This document shows, piece after piece, positions 51,261 through 63,900 of a DNA stretch of 64,000 nucleotides; position 1 is the stretch's first letter; every line of letters starts with the position of its first letter. Below the pieces are notes generated by a model, which searched no databases, had not been told where the DNA came from, and was given only the letters and a program-made list of their open reading frames with translations. The translations under genes and the position numbers were made by a program. Source of the stretch: Nissolia schottii (taxonomy: Eukaryota; Streptophyta; Magnoliopsida; Fabales; Fabaceae); NCBI GenBank assembly GCA_003254905.1, contig QANU01043803.1:540310-604309 (forward strand), in the 5' to 3' direction.

Positions 51261-53145
51261 TGAAGTGTATGTACCAAAAAGACACGATTGAATAAAAAAT
51301 TAATATTTTGATCTCCATAACGGCTGAGAATTTATTAACTTCAAAGTAAATTATGATACATTTATTCTACTCAACAATTATTATGAGTCTCACATTAAGT
51401 AAATAAAAAAACTTAACACGATACTTAAATGATGAGGTTCCCTCTCTTAATGGATTAGTCTTTTGAGTTAGTCTCTCTTTATAGGTTTGAGCCATAACAA
51501 AAACTTTAGATGAATAATAATTTAATTAATCTAACAGTTAAATTGAAAGTTGCTATTAAATATATGAAGTTCATAAAATTTTATTCAATTAAAAAATTAT
51601 TTGGTACTATATTTTCACTTTACTTTAATATATAATATGATTTTGAAAATAGGAATAAAGTATTGACTAATAGATTTTATATTTATTGTTGAATTTTTTA
51701 AGAAATTGGTATAGTTGATCTTCAATATAATATCATAAAATTCAACAGTTAGATTGATTAAATTAAATATTCATAAAAAAATATTGAGTAGAGTAAATGT
51801 ATCATGACTTACTATTGGAGTTAATGGATCCCCATTCCTTAATTAACTCAAACGAATTAATTGTCAAAACTATAATAGCTATTCGTCATATAAAATCGAA
51901 AAAGATAAACAATCAATATCTTGTAGTTTGAGTACGTAATTAAATTGTTTTTTAATTAAAGGTTTCTCCTTAGTACTCATCTAATTTGATAGATATTAAT
52001 ATTTTGCTCACGCGTCATCAACTGATTGCCTAATAAATTTAAAAAATTTAAATTTTTATAAAAATTAAAATAAGAATAAATTACAATACACCTAACGATA
52101 GGAATTGGGGTCAAGATATTGGTCCACATATTATGACTAAGGTATTAGAACAATCTCCTTAATTAAAATAATAATAATAATAATAATATTAAGATGAAAC
52201 AGTGACAGATAGTAAATAACTAATATTATACTGTTATTTTGACTAAAATAAAAGAAGAAGAATACACCTCAAGAAATCAATTAAAATCTACCAAAATAGG
52301 AGTGACAATAGGGATTAGGGACTCCCACGCACAAAGGCTGAGATTCGGACTTAAAATAAAATATTTATTTTTTAGAAAAATAAATGTTTAAATATAACTT
52401 AAAAAAAACTACTTAAAAAATAAGTTAGAATACCGCTTTTCTTTTAAGTTTATAACGCTTCACTTTTTAAAATAAGTATAACTAAAGATGATTATTTTTT
52501 TAATAAAAATATCTTATAAATGTAAAACAAAATTCTTAAAAATAGTTAAATTTATATTTTTTAAAAATAAATATTTATTTAAAGTGAATCTAAAACTACC
52601 CAAAATTTATATAACATTGAAAATAAAATTGGCTGTCTAAAGTGAGTATTACACTTCAAAAGACAATCAAGTGAAAGTTTTTATTAATTAAAAAAATAAA
52701 AATGGGTTCATTTATCTCTTTATTGATTTAAAGATAAAATTTTCTCTTGTTATTTTATACTATATAAAAATATGAAGAGTAATATCATTTAGACCATTTA
52801 AAAAACATTTACACCTTATCACTCATGTTACATTATATTATGAAACTTACTTCTAATAAAATAAATTTTATGATATGTAGTGAGAGATATAAGTGGTCTA
52901 CACCACTTATGTATTGTATAGAAGAATGCTCTAAAAATAGTAGGATAGGTGATGAGAACATATCCTTTAGAGTGAATTCCTCACTCTACAGGAAAAAGTA
53001 AAATATTTATAAAAAATAAAATTCATCATTATATTATTAATCTAATAATAAAATTTTTCACTTTATCATCTTATTTTATTTTCTAAGATAAAAAATCTCA
53101 CCTTAAAATAATTCAAGAATGATTGATGAACGGGACTAGAAGAAG

Positions 53146-53420
53146 TTATGACAAGTTTTGATTGGCTGAAGGGGATGGGGGTGTTGGTGGTCCACGTGAA
53201 AGAGGGTTGTAGCTAATACCTTTCCTTATGGGGCCCACCGGGAAAAGTAGGGGTGGTAGCATTTGCCATGCATGATTTTCCGCTGTTATGCGAAGTGAGG
53301 TTTTAACGGTAATGAGCTTTTGGGATCCTGTCGCCGTTAACGTCGGTGCCACACTCCGTTGAGCATTGGGGGGTAGAGAAGATGGCCAATGCCTGAGGCC
53401 CACATCATCACATCACGAGG
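53146..53420. promoter_or_regulatory. GC-rich island with TCP-type and G-box motifs in the gene desert
   Basis: This ~275-base block stands out from the surrounding AT-rich sequence. It contains GGGGCCCACC and GAGGCCCACATC, both matching the TCP consensus GGNCCCAC, and CCACGTGA, a G-box. An 85-codon frame on the minus strand exists but shows no domain. It could be a conserved non-coding element, the promoter of a non-coding transcript or of a lost gene. Function is inferred only from motifs. Confidence 0.4.
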
Positions 53421-54413
53421 ATCTTTGTGGGATTAGAGAAAAATTCTATCGTAGAAACGTTCATCATCTCATTTTTAACCATATTCACAATAAGATTTAT
53501 AGGATCCACGACTGTTTATTGGATAAAGTATTTTGTGAGATTAAATCATTCTTTTATATGGAAATTAGTTTATTACCTTATTTTTAAACATGTTCACAAT
53601 AAAGTTGATGATTCATATAATTAAATTAGTTTTTTTTTATAAAGTTGATTACATTCATTTTTATTGTAACTGTGTCTAAAAATAAAAACAAGGTTATAAA
53701 CTTGTGTCTGCTTAAAAACTTCTTATGATTAGATATAAAAGATACATAAGTTTTCGTTCTTAACTTAACTTTGCCTAGTTCATGGTAGTAGTAATTGTGT
53801 TGGAGTTTGTAGAAATTTCTATAAGTGCCTTATAACCGACACTTAATAAGAAAATTAAAGTGAATATATTTCATTGAATGAGTGCGTTTTTATGTATTTA
53901 GATATTAATTTTTATGTACTAATAATATAAAAAAATATATTATCATTTAATTATGTATAGTTAAATACTTAAAAGTGATTGAGTCTTATATTTATTATAT
54001 AAAAAGTCACTCGTAAAATAAAATATAATTAGACGACAATGTAAAAACTCTTCCAATCCATACATATAAATGAATCTCAAGTTGTTAATGTATTAAATTA
54101 ATTAATTAAATGTATTAGAAACAATCAAATATACTTATAATAGTCCATTTGGGTTAAGTTATGCTGATTTATTATAAAGAGATATAACATCATTCAATTA
54201 ATTCTATTTATGAGTTTAAACTTTTAAAAAAGAAAGGTTATTGATATATTATCAACTTATTATGACTAAGCCAAAAGAATTATTACATAAAATAACGTAT
54301 AAAAAAACTATTTATTCAATTGTCTCCTCTAATTAGCTTAAACATTTTACTGGAATGATTCTACAAGCTTCTTAAAACTACAAGTAAATGAGACATGAAA
54401 ATTGTGGGATATA

Positions 54414-54434
54414 ATGTGTGTGTGTGTGTGTGTT
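54414..54434. repeat. (TG)n microsatellite
   Basis: About ten TG units in non-coding DNA. Confidence 0.85.
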
Positions 54435-55834
54435 TTAAGCTGTGACTTGTAGGTAACTGTGATTTGAAAACTTCAAGTCCAATATATACGCTAGCTATGT
54501 GTAAACAATTAAGAAGTTGGTGGCCAACAATCAGATCTAAACTCAAGCCCCCACTGACTTTGGGCTCCAAAATTCCAATTTCCATCCGTTCTTTTCGCCG
54601 TTAAACGCTGATGAAAAGCTCAAATTAAGTCCAAAGCAAAATAAATGTGTACTATTTTTGTTTCTAACACAAAAAGCAATTTACTTAATTAGAAGTTAGA
54701 ACATCATAATAAATGAAACGGAATTACCGGGTAACCTCCATATGACAACCAAACATGGCCCATGTGGGGGCTATATATATATATATATATTGAATGTGAT
54801 TTCTGACTTACCAACCATTTAGACAAAACATGGAGTCATGCTAACTCGTTTGACTTTGTGCTGACCGCAAAGTGATTGTTCAACCCATAATGCTTATGAG
54901 GAGTGCTTTTGATGAGTACTACTACAAATTAGAGGATCATTTCGCAATTCACATTATACTTTTGCTTTCTTTATCTCTTTTTGTGCCCTTTAACTGTTAT
55001 TGAAAAGAAAGTGAATAAATTGACGAATAAGGAGTATCTTTAATTCTTCATCTCCAACCAAGATATTCAGCATGGCCTGGTTACACTAAAATAAAAAGAA
55101 CAAAAGAATAAAAAGAGAACAACATGCCTATCTTCGATCAAGGTTGAGGAGCTCGGGATCCAATGTTCACTAGCTAGTAAAAATATGCACGATACGTATG
55201 CCAAGACGGAGAGAAAAAAAAATTAAATAATAATGCATGATGATGGCTAGGAGCTTTAATTGTTTCTGTTTTATAACAAAAAATAGTTGGTTAATATGGT
55301 ATAGACTAGCCATTGTGTAAGGTATTTGCTAAGGAACCAAAAGATTTTGAATCAAATTTTAGGAAGTTCGATCCACCGTTAGGTTAAAAATTCTGAAGTT
55401 ACTTAGTAAAAGAGTATTGAAGTTAATCTTTGAAACATGCCCTTTAGTGTTACGTATCCTATAGATTATACCGGAATCAACTAAAGGGTATAAGAGTATT
55501 GATAGTGCCACTTGGCCTTCAAAGAGAAGAATAATTATGTCGGGAAAAAAAAACCATTTCTGACCATTAGGGAAAAAAAAGAATGGAAAGAAAAAAAATA
55601 AATAAAAGAAGAGAAAACAAATAAAAAATTATGTTTTTTCTTTGTAAGTGTGGATTAAGAGAAAATAGATAAAATGATTTTTGTATAAAAGAATGAATTC
55701 AAAGATAAAACTACTTTCTCTCTCGCGTTTCCTTTCTCATCACATCACCCACTTCTTTTTTATCTCTATTTTTGTCCTTTTCTCCCTTCCTTGTTAGGTA
55801 TTCACCTCATATAAGAATTTTTTTTTTTTTTTTT

Positions 55835-57180
55835 TAATAAATTGCATCCATCATCATCGTTGAGATTTGCTTAAATAGCATCAAGCCTCAAATTATAGCC
55901 AAAATGACATCCCATCTATTTACTAACATTTAACCCCAAACAACTCTTAAACTATCCTTAATTAATATTTAGTAATAATGATTAAGATTTATTATTACAT
56001 AACAACTTACTTAATAAAATAAAATTATAATAATATTTGATAATAAATGTATATTTTTAAAGAATGATGTTTAATATAAAAATAAATGTTAAGTAATATT
56101 AATAAAGATATTAATTTATAAAATATATGAATAAATAGTTAAAAATATATAATATATGCATAATAAAATTAAAAAATTTAAAATAATGATAAGTACTATT
56201 AAATTTTGTTTTATATATTATTATTATTATTATTTTAATTTAACTTTAAATTTAATTAATCAAGACAATAATTATTTAATAAATTAGGAATCTAAATAAT
56301 AATAAAAATAGTGAAGGTAGATAGTAAAATAATTATTACTAATAAATATTTAAATGATAACATTTATTTAACATTTATATTTATGTAAATAATAAAAAAA
56401 TTTATTTTACAATTATTTTATTTTTCACTAAATAATTTCTTATAATTATAATTATTTGTAAAGTGGGAAAGAAATTATATAACATATATCTCATATAATG
56501 TCATACCAAGCGTATGAATATTAAAAAATTATCAAGCCTTATACTATTAGGTTAGACTTCATCTTATCAAGTCTTATCTTATCAAACATTATTTTATCAG
56601 GTTTTGTGTCTACCAAATAAACCCTTATTGCCTTTATTTGTGTTGCTCGAATGTTTTATTGTCTCTATTTTTTTTATGTGTAATTAAAGTGGTTGCAATA
56701 CAGGTTAAGACTCTATGTTGAGTATTTGTGGTATTGAAATAGTTTGTTGGTTAAGTGTTTATGGTGTAGGAATGGTGAATTTAGTATTGTATTTTGCTTC
56801 AATAATTGTAACAAACATGTTTTGTTTTGTTGAGATTTTGTTGCACTCAAATGGTGGTAGAATGACAAAAACGACGAAAGAATGGCTATTTTATTTAGAG
56901 TTTTTGAGATTCTTAATATAATAAGCAGTATTTGCGAACAACTACTTTGAATTGACGATTCTTTTAAGCTTACTAAATATTATTAATATTTAATTTTATT
57001 AATTAATTAAATATTAATTAATAATAAATATTAATTATTATTATTACTAAATATTGTTTTATTTCATTTAGGGGTAGTTTGGGGTTAGATGTTAATAAAT
57101 GGGGTGGGATGCTATTTTGGCTATAGTTCGGGACTAGATGCTATTTAAAAAGCCTTAAGAGTAGTAGATGCAATTTATCA
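55835..57180. mobile_element. Mutator-like element with ~115-bp TIRs
   Basis: 1346 bp. The left arm (55835-55950) and the complement of the right arm (57066-57180) align over ~115 bases, sharing ATAAATTGCATC, AAATAGCATC, TATAGCCAAAAT, CATCCCA and AACCCCAAAC in the same order. Both edges abut T runs, so a poly-T TSD of ~8-9 bases is possible but cannot be proven. The interior is extremely AT-rich with no transposase. Long TIRs of this kind suggest a non-autonomous MULE. Confidence 0.78.
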
Positions 57181-57553
57181 TTTTTTTCCCTCTTCTCTTT
57201 ATATTTTCTTGTAAACCAAATAAGAGAAAACACCAACTTCTCTTTGATTTCTCTTCTTCTATTTTCTTTCATTTATTTATTTATTTTTAAAATGTTATTT
57301 GAATCATTATTTAAAAGGTGTAGACATTTTATCACCTCTCTCACAATATATCAGGAGTCCTACCACTTAAAAGGTGTAGTTTTTTTTTCTCTCAAGCAAA
57401 ACAAAAGATTATAAAAAATGAGATTAAAGAATGAATACAGAGGAGACAGAGACATCGAGAATAAAAGTGTTTGGAAAAAGGAACGAAGACAATTTTTTTT
57501 TAAATTGTCTTTGTCTCAAAATAATTTTAAAACTAATTTATGTAATTAAAAAA

Positions 57554-57719
57554 GGGTTTTGTTAACCAAGACATTAGTTAAAGAAGTAAAAAAAAGGTAA
57601 AATTTAAGTTTTTTAAATATTGAATATCATTGGAAACACAAAAATTTTACCTTTTTTATATAAAATTACTATTTATACCTTCTTAACAAGTATCTTTAGG
57701 ACACTTGTTAGTAAAATCC
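57554..57719. mobile_element. Short MITE, copy A of a local family
   Basis: The left end GGGTTTTGTTAACCAAG and the complement of the right end, GGATTTTACTAACAAG, are similar, giving a 166-bp element that folds over most of its length. Related ends occur in the next element and in diverged form near 58790-59180. Confidence 0.6.
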
Positions 57720-58077
57720 ATCAAAAAATACTCCCTCCATATTTTTTACTTGTCTACCTTTCTATTTTGGTATTTTTACAAATACTTGTCTATTTACTAA
57801 ATTTATATCACATTAGCTATTCATTTTTTCTACCATATCCCTATTAAATAAACACTATTTATCATATTCATATACTACTAATAACTTCAATTATCTCCAT
57901 TATTTTTATATTAAATAAGGGTAATTGTGCAAAGTATTATCATTTTTTTCTTGCTTTCATATATTTTTTTAACAATTTTTTCAATATCTATACACAACTC
58001 AAAGTACAAAACCAAAAAAAAAAAATGCTGGTCAAAGTAAAAGATGTGAAAGATATATTTTGGAGACAATTTTTAAA

Positions 58078-58263
58078 GGATTTTTGCTGACTAATGCCTT
58101 AAAGATATTAATTAAAAAACTTAAAATGATAAGTTTTAAGCTTAAAATGTATTTATTATTTATTAGAAATATAAAATTTTTAATTTTTTAATATAAACAT
58201 ACTAATTTTACTTTTTTTTAAATAAATGTTTTAGTGCCATTGGGATATTTGTCAGTAAAATTC
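58078..58263. mobile_element. Short MITE, copy B of a local family
   Basis: It begins GGATTTTTGCTGACTAATGCC and ends with the inverted counterpart (GTCAGTAAAATTC), the same TIR type as the element at 57554-57719. 186 bp, non-coding. Confidence 0.55.
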
Positions 58264-60929
58264 TTTTTGGAATTCTACCTCTAAAAAGATAAAACGGAAG
58301 ACATGTTTTTAGCTGATACAAAAACACTGCCAAAGAAGGAAGTGACTTTCCGTTTAGGGTTCACATGAAATTAGCCCCATGTGTGGGCCATGGTTGTCAT
58401 AATTATCGCATTCATTAACTAACTGACTCAAATAACTGAATGTCTCTGGATTTGTTTGTGTTTTTGCTAATTAGTACCTTAAGTTTTGAAGTTTTTAAGT
58501 GAAATTAAAAAGTAACACATATCACTTTTTAATAAAATATTATTTCTTTTATTTTTTTTAATAAATGTCCTTAAGATACTTTTTAATTTTTTCTTTAGTT
58601 TATAAGTAAAATGTCTTTTTTATGCTTTTTATAAGCATAAAATGTCCGTGAATACTTAAAATAAAAAAGTTGTGAATAATTTTAAATAAATTATTTTTTA
58701 TTTGTTTAATTACTATGCATTGTTAATATAAAAAATTACACTATCATCTTATTTAATTATATTCTGTTATTTTATATTAAGATTTTTTTTTAACAAATGT
58801 CTTAAAAACACATGTTAAATAGGTTAAAATAAAATGACTTGATTATTTTAAATGTTTTCAATGTTTTGAATTTTTCAAGAGCTTTAATTTTTTAATAAAA
58901 TATTCATCCTCTAATTTTCTTAACAAGTATTTTTACACCATTAGTTACCTTTTCTCTTGTACTAATGGTACTCGAAGTAATAATTAAACTTTGTTTATTT
59001 ATCAAATCTATTTTTTATGAACAAAATCTTAATTTGTACATTCTAAATTGGAATTCATTGAAAAAGTAAAATTTTAAAATTTTTAATGCGTTAAATATTT
59101 TATGTTTTAATTTTTTTAATAAAATTTTACTATTTTAGATTTATTAACAAGTCCTTAAGACAATTGTTTTATAAAATCCTAATCTTTAATATAAATATTT
59201 TTTAAACTTTATTATAATTAGCCCTCACTACGCTATTTTTTTTTATTTTTTTTGTCTGATCCGCACTACACTCTATTGACTGCGAATTTCCATTGCAGTA
59301 GATATAGTTTCAGAAATTCAGTAGTACTAAGATTTTTTCGAAAAACAAAATTTTAACCGTTATTAATCTTTGTATGGACACGTCCTAAATGCTACAACCA
59401 AATACCGTTTCATATGCAAGAAGAATTTTTAGCCTTATTCAAATCATGTCACCGCCAGAAAATAGCTAACAACCACCTGTCTGAAAATTATCTTTTTTAG
59501 GAATTAAAGCTATAACTTAATTTTGATGTACTATAATTATGAAAAAATGTACAATGTCACCGATCTACATTGCTTTTAAAATCAAATCATTAATCTGATT
59601 TTTATTTTCTAAAAAGCTTTGTTTTGTCGAGATGATAAAAGAAAATCCATACAAAAATAGTGATATATTTTCTCTTTTTTTTTTCACTTTGAGTTACATG
59701 CATGCATTACGAAAATAATTGAAAGATATAAAGTAAAAAAAAAGTCGATAATATTTTATATAATTCTCTTTATTAAATATAAAGATAATGATAATAGTTA
59801 GAGTTAGTAATAGTGTATAAAAATGATAAAAATGTTTATTTAATAGAAATATAAAAATAAAAAATAATAATTAATATGATATAAATTTAAAAGATTGATA
59901 AGTATATATAGAATTACTAAAATAAAATGGTGGATAAATAAGAAAAAGATTACTAGTCATGAATATATGTTGGTGACATTCGGCTAAAGAAGAATGGATC
60001 CGAGCAAGTAATGGTAATTACTTTACTTAATATATACTTTGTGATTCGACCATTCCATAAATGGTTTCGGTAATTTTTCTTCTTTTCTTTGCTGTCTTTG
60101 CCGCTTTCGTAGGTCGCAGCCACGCAATGGTGCTCCTTGACACCTGTGGCTACGACTGCCTTTCTGTGCGTGTGTGAACAAAAGCTGTGTCTACATGGAT
60201 AATGCGAGTATTATTTAGACATATATGACCTCAGAAATTGTATTTATTCACATTTGATTCATTATTAAATATAACTTTATTATTTTAACTCATAAAAAAA
60301 TATTAGTTTATTATTATTTTTCCATAACACATTATAAAATTTATTTTTGTGTTCTAAACTTGACAATGTATCATAAGAGGAATAACAAAATATTTACATT
60401 TTTTTTTAAATATTGAAGAAACATTATTTAGAGAATAAATAAAATCTAAATGAGAAGCATGATTTTATCAAATAGTAAATACAATAGACTCAACATAATA
60501 TTCCAGGACAAACAAGTAAACATATGATTTAAGTTGTAATAATACCTCCTAATCAAGTATGTTCATAATAGAAACGATTGCCATTAACCTTATTAAACAT
60601 ATATTCCCTTATTTTGTAGGTCTCACTATTTTTATTGCCAAATGGATCCGAGGCGTTAATGCCAATACCTATATTATTGTCAATATATAAATTAGTGCAG
60701 AAGTGTCACACTTGGAAGCTGGAAAAAGAGTGATACTTAGTGGCTGGCGCCCCAAAACAAGGAATGGACCTAGTTCCTCCTCCTCTTAAACCTTAGCAGC
60801 CTTGGATTCCATAAATCACATTCACACCCACAAACCCCTTTTGTTTCAACTCCTCCTCCTTCATTCTCTCCCCTCACTTTTCCTTGTTTCTCTTCCTGCA
60901 TTTGGGAACAGATTGCTTGAGGTGGGAGA

Positions 60930-60951
60930 ACAACAACAACAACAACAACAT
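60930..60951. repeat. (AAC)n triplet run in BGAL 5' UTR
   Basis: Seven or so AAC triplets directly before the BGAL start codon. CAA/AAC-rich leaders are common in well-translated plant mRNAs; any effect here is inference. Confidence 0.8.
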
Positions 60952-60955
60952 CAAC

Positions 60956-63900
60956 ATGGAAACTAGCTCGGTTTCCAAGTTGGTTTTTGCATTCGTTTGC
61001 TTTGCATTGTCGGTGCTGGTTCACTCCACTGTCACCTATGACAGAAAGGCCATCCTCATCAATGGCCAAAGGAGAATCCTTTTCTCTGGCTCCATACATT
61101 ATCCCAGAAGTACCCCTGATGTAAGCCTTCTTCTTCTTCCTTCTTCCCATTTCTCTTGTTGAAGCTTAATAATTCTGTGTAAAAAGAGAAACTTTACCAA
61201 ATTCCCACTATTTTTTTCTTCTTTGTTTTTTTGGTTTTGCATGTTTCTGATTTTTCTTCTTCTTGGGAAATGGCCTTAAATGTGTTGTAGATGTGGGAAG
61301 ATCTGATTCACAAGGCGAAAGAGGGTGGCTTAGATGTGATTGAAACCTACGTCTTCTGGAATGTTCACGAGCCTTCTCCTGGCAATGTACTTCACTCTTT
61401 GTCTTTCTCTCAAGCCCCATTTCTTTTTGCTCTTTTTTTTTTTCCTTTCATGGAGCTGTCTCATGTTTGAGGTTTTGTTCTGTGTGTTGTGCATGCCATT
61501 CAATTTCAGTACAATTTCGAAGGAAGGTATGATCTGGTGAGATTCGTGAAGACAATTCAGAAAGCAGGGTTGTATGCTCACCTTCGCATTGGACCTTATG
61601 TCTGTGCTGAATGGAATTTTGGGTACCCTTCCCCACTCTCACCCTCTTCCTACTCATTTTCTAATGCAGAATTCTGTTTATTTTGTTTTTGTGTATGTGA
61701 GTGTTTCTTGCTTTCGTTTTGCTTGAATTAGCTGGCTATTATTGACTCGAGGTTTTGGTCTTAATGGGGTCATGTTCGATTGTCCAATGATGTTCTTGTA
61801 ATGTGCAGAGGATTCCCCGTTTGGCTGAAGTTTGTTCCGGGCATTAGCTTCAGAACTGACAATGAACCTTTCAAGGTCTGGTTTTATTTCATTTTTCCAA
61901 CCATTTTTTTGTCCCATCACATAATTGACTTCGTCCTGAACATTAGTTAGTAATTGTTGAAATTAGCTGAAATTTCTCATTTTGCTGATGACCCTTGACC
62001 GGTGTTGCAGAGGGCAATGCAAGGTTTCACTGAGAAGATTGTTGGGATGATGAAGAGTGAAGGCCTCTATGAATCCCAGGGTGGTCCTATCATACTCTCC
62101 CAGGTGAAAAAATCTTGGGTCTTGCTCAGTTTTTTTTATAGTAATTTTCATTGCTAACTCGCTTTTCATAGCTACCATTTTTCACTAAATCTCTTGGGAC
62201 ACATTAAACTACTGCTATAAGATAAAGCTCCTTGATGGAAAGGAGCTAGTGGGTGCAGACTTTTTCTTTATAGATCTAGCTAAGTGGCTATAATAATGCT
62301 AATGATACACATGCACAATATGTTGTCTCAGATTGAGAATGAGTATGGAGGACAGAGTAAATTACTTGGAGCTGCTGGACAAAATTATATGAACTGGGCT
62401 GCGAAAATGGCCGTTGAAATGGGAACTGGGGTCCCATGGGTGATGTGCAAGGAAGATGATGCACCGGATCCAGTGGTGAGCAATTTTACTCTCCCTCTTG
62501 AAAGTTGTGTCATACTACATGCTATCCTCCTCAAATGCACCATTAACATGATTGAGTTTTTCCTTTTGTTGTTCTATTATTATTCATTTTTGTTAAAATA
62601 TTCAGAGATGTATGTAATGTTAAAATTGAAAGAAAAAAGAAATGGAAATGGAGTCCCCAACTAGTTGCATTCGATTTCTTCCAAGAACGTTGCATACTCA
62701 GGAATGTGGTTGATAAACTAATGTGTTTCTGTTTCCTGTTTTGTCACAGATAAACACGTGCAATGGTTTTTATTGTGATAAATTTACTCCCAATAGACCC
62801 TATAAGCCAACAATGTGGACTGAGGCTTGGAGTGGCTGGTAAGAATTTTTATTGTTGATCTTAATACTGAAAAAATTGAAGAAATGAATATCTTTACCAT
62901 GCTTGGTTTTTCTGTCATGCATAAAGGTTTACAGAATTCGGAGGTCCAATTCACAAAAGACCTGTCCAGGATTTGGCGTTTGCAGCTGCCCGATTTATAC
63001 AAAAAGGAGGGTCCTTTGTTAACTACTACATGGTTAGTCTGCTGATACTGGCTTAAGAAGTTGAAAATCTGAATCCTGACTCCTATTGTATATAACTCGC
63101 TTTGCATTTACATGTAGTATCATGGAGGAACTAATTTTGGCCGTACCGCCGGGGGCCCTTTCATCACTACCAGCTACGACTACGATGCTCCACTGGATGA
63201 ATATGGTTAGTACTGAAAATTTTGTAATTATGCAAATAACGAATATTAGCAATTTTGGGTCCAAACTCTCACCACTCTACACTAGACTGAAAGGTAACAC
63301 ATTATTTTTCAATGCTTTCACTAGACTACATTACTGAAATCTTAACTATTTTTGCTAAAAACATGGCAGGAATGACCAGACAACCAAAATATGGGCATCT
63401 AAAGGAGCTTCATAAGGCTATCAGGATGTGTGAGCGAGCTTTAGTTTCAACTGACCCAGTTGTTACTTCATTAGGGAGCTTCCAACAGGTTCACTTTTTT
63501 CCTTAATCTTTTTTTTTGGGGCTTTCAATGTGGCATCTAGTTTCTTTACTGACCATGGCTGGTATTTACCATTTCCAGGCTCATGTCTATTCCATGGAAT
63601 CTGGAGATTGCGCTGCTTTTCTCTCAAACTATGATACAAAATCTGCTGTCAGAGTGATGTTCAATAACATGCACTATAACCTCCCTCCTTGGTCCATCAG
63701 CATCCTCCCTGATTGTAGAAATGTTGTCTTTAATACAGCAAAAGTATGTACGATAGTCTGAGATTTGAAATCATTATGTTCCATTGGCACTCGGGCATTG
63801 CAAATATGGCTTCCTTGGACACAATTTCTTCACTTTCAACATCTCAGTTCAATAGTTTAAAATTTGGTATAAAACCAATAAACCATTTTCTCCCTCTATT

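Larger units (their letters stand above)
46510..53145. other. First part of a 14.4-kb gene desert
   Basis: DIM1B 5' side, then AT-rich spacer. Short frames (for example 46859-47080) have no domain or splice support. Apart from a possible DNA transposon at 48499-49211 and small GA microsatellites near 50551 and 51243, nothing was recognised. Confidence 0.5.
53421..60955. other. Second part of the gene desert up to the BGAL promoter
   Basis: 7.5 kb of very AT-rich DNA without a supported gene. It holds a Mutator-like element and a cluster of short MITEs, listed separately. The final ~200 bases are CT-rich and are the likely BGAL 5' UTR and core promoter. Confidence 0.5.

Noticed and set aside
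53146..53403. 85-codon minus-strand frame in the GC island
   Set aside because: No domain or homologue was recognised and GC-rich DNA lengthens chance frames; kept only as a regulatory candidate.
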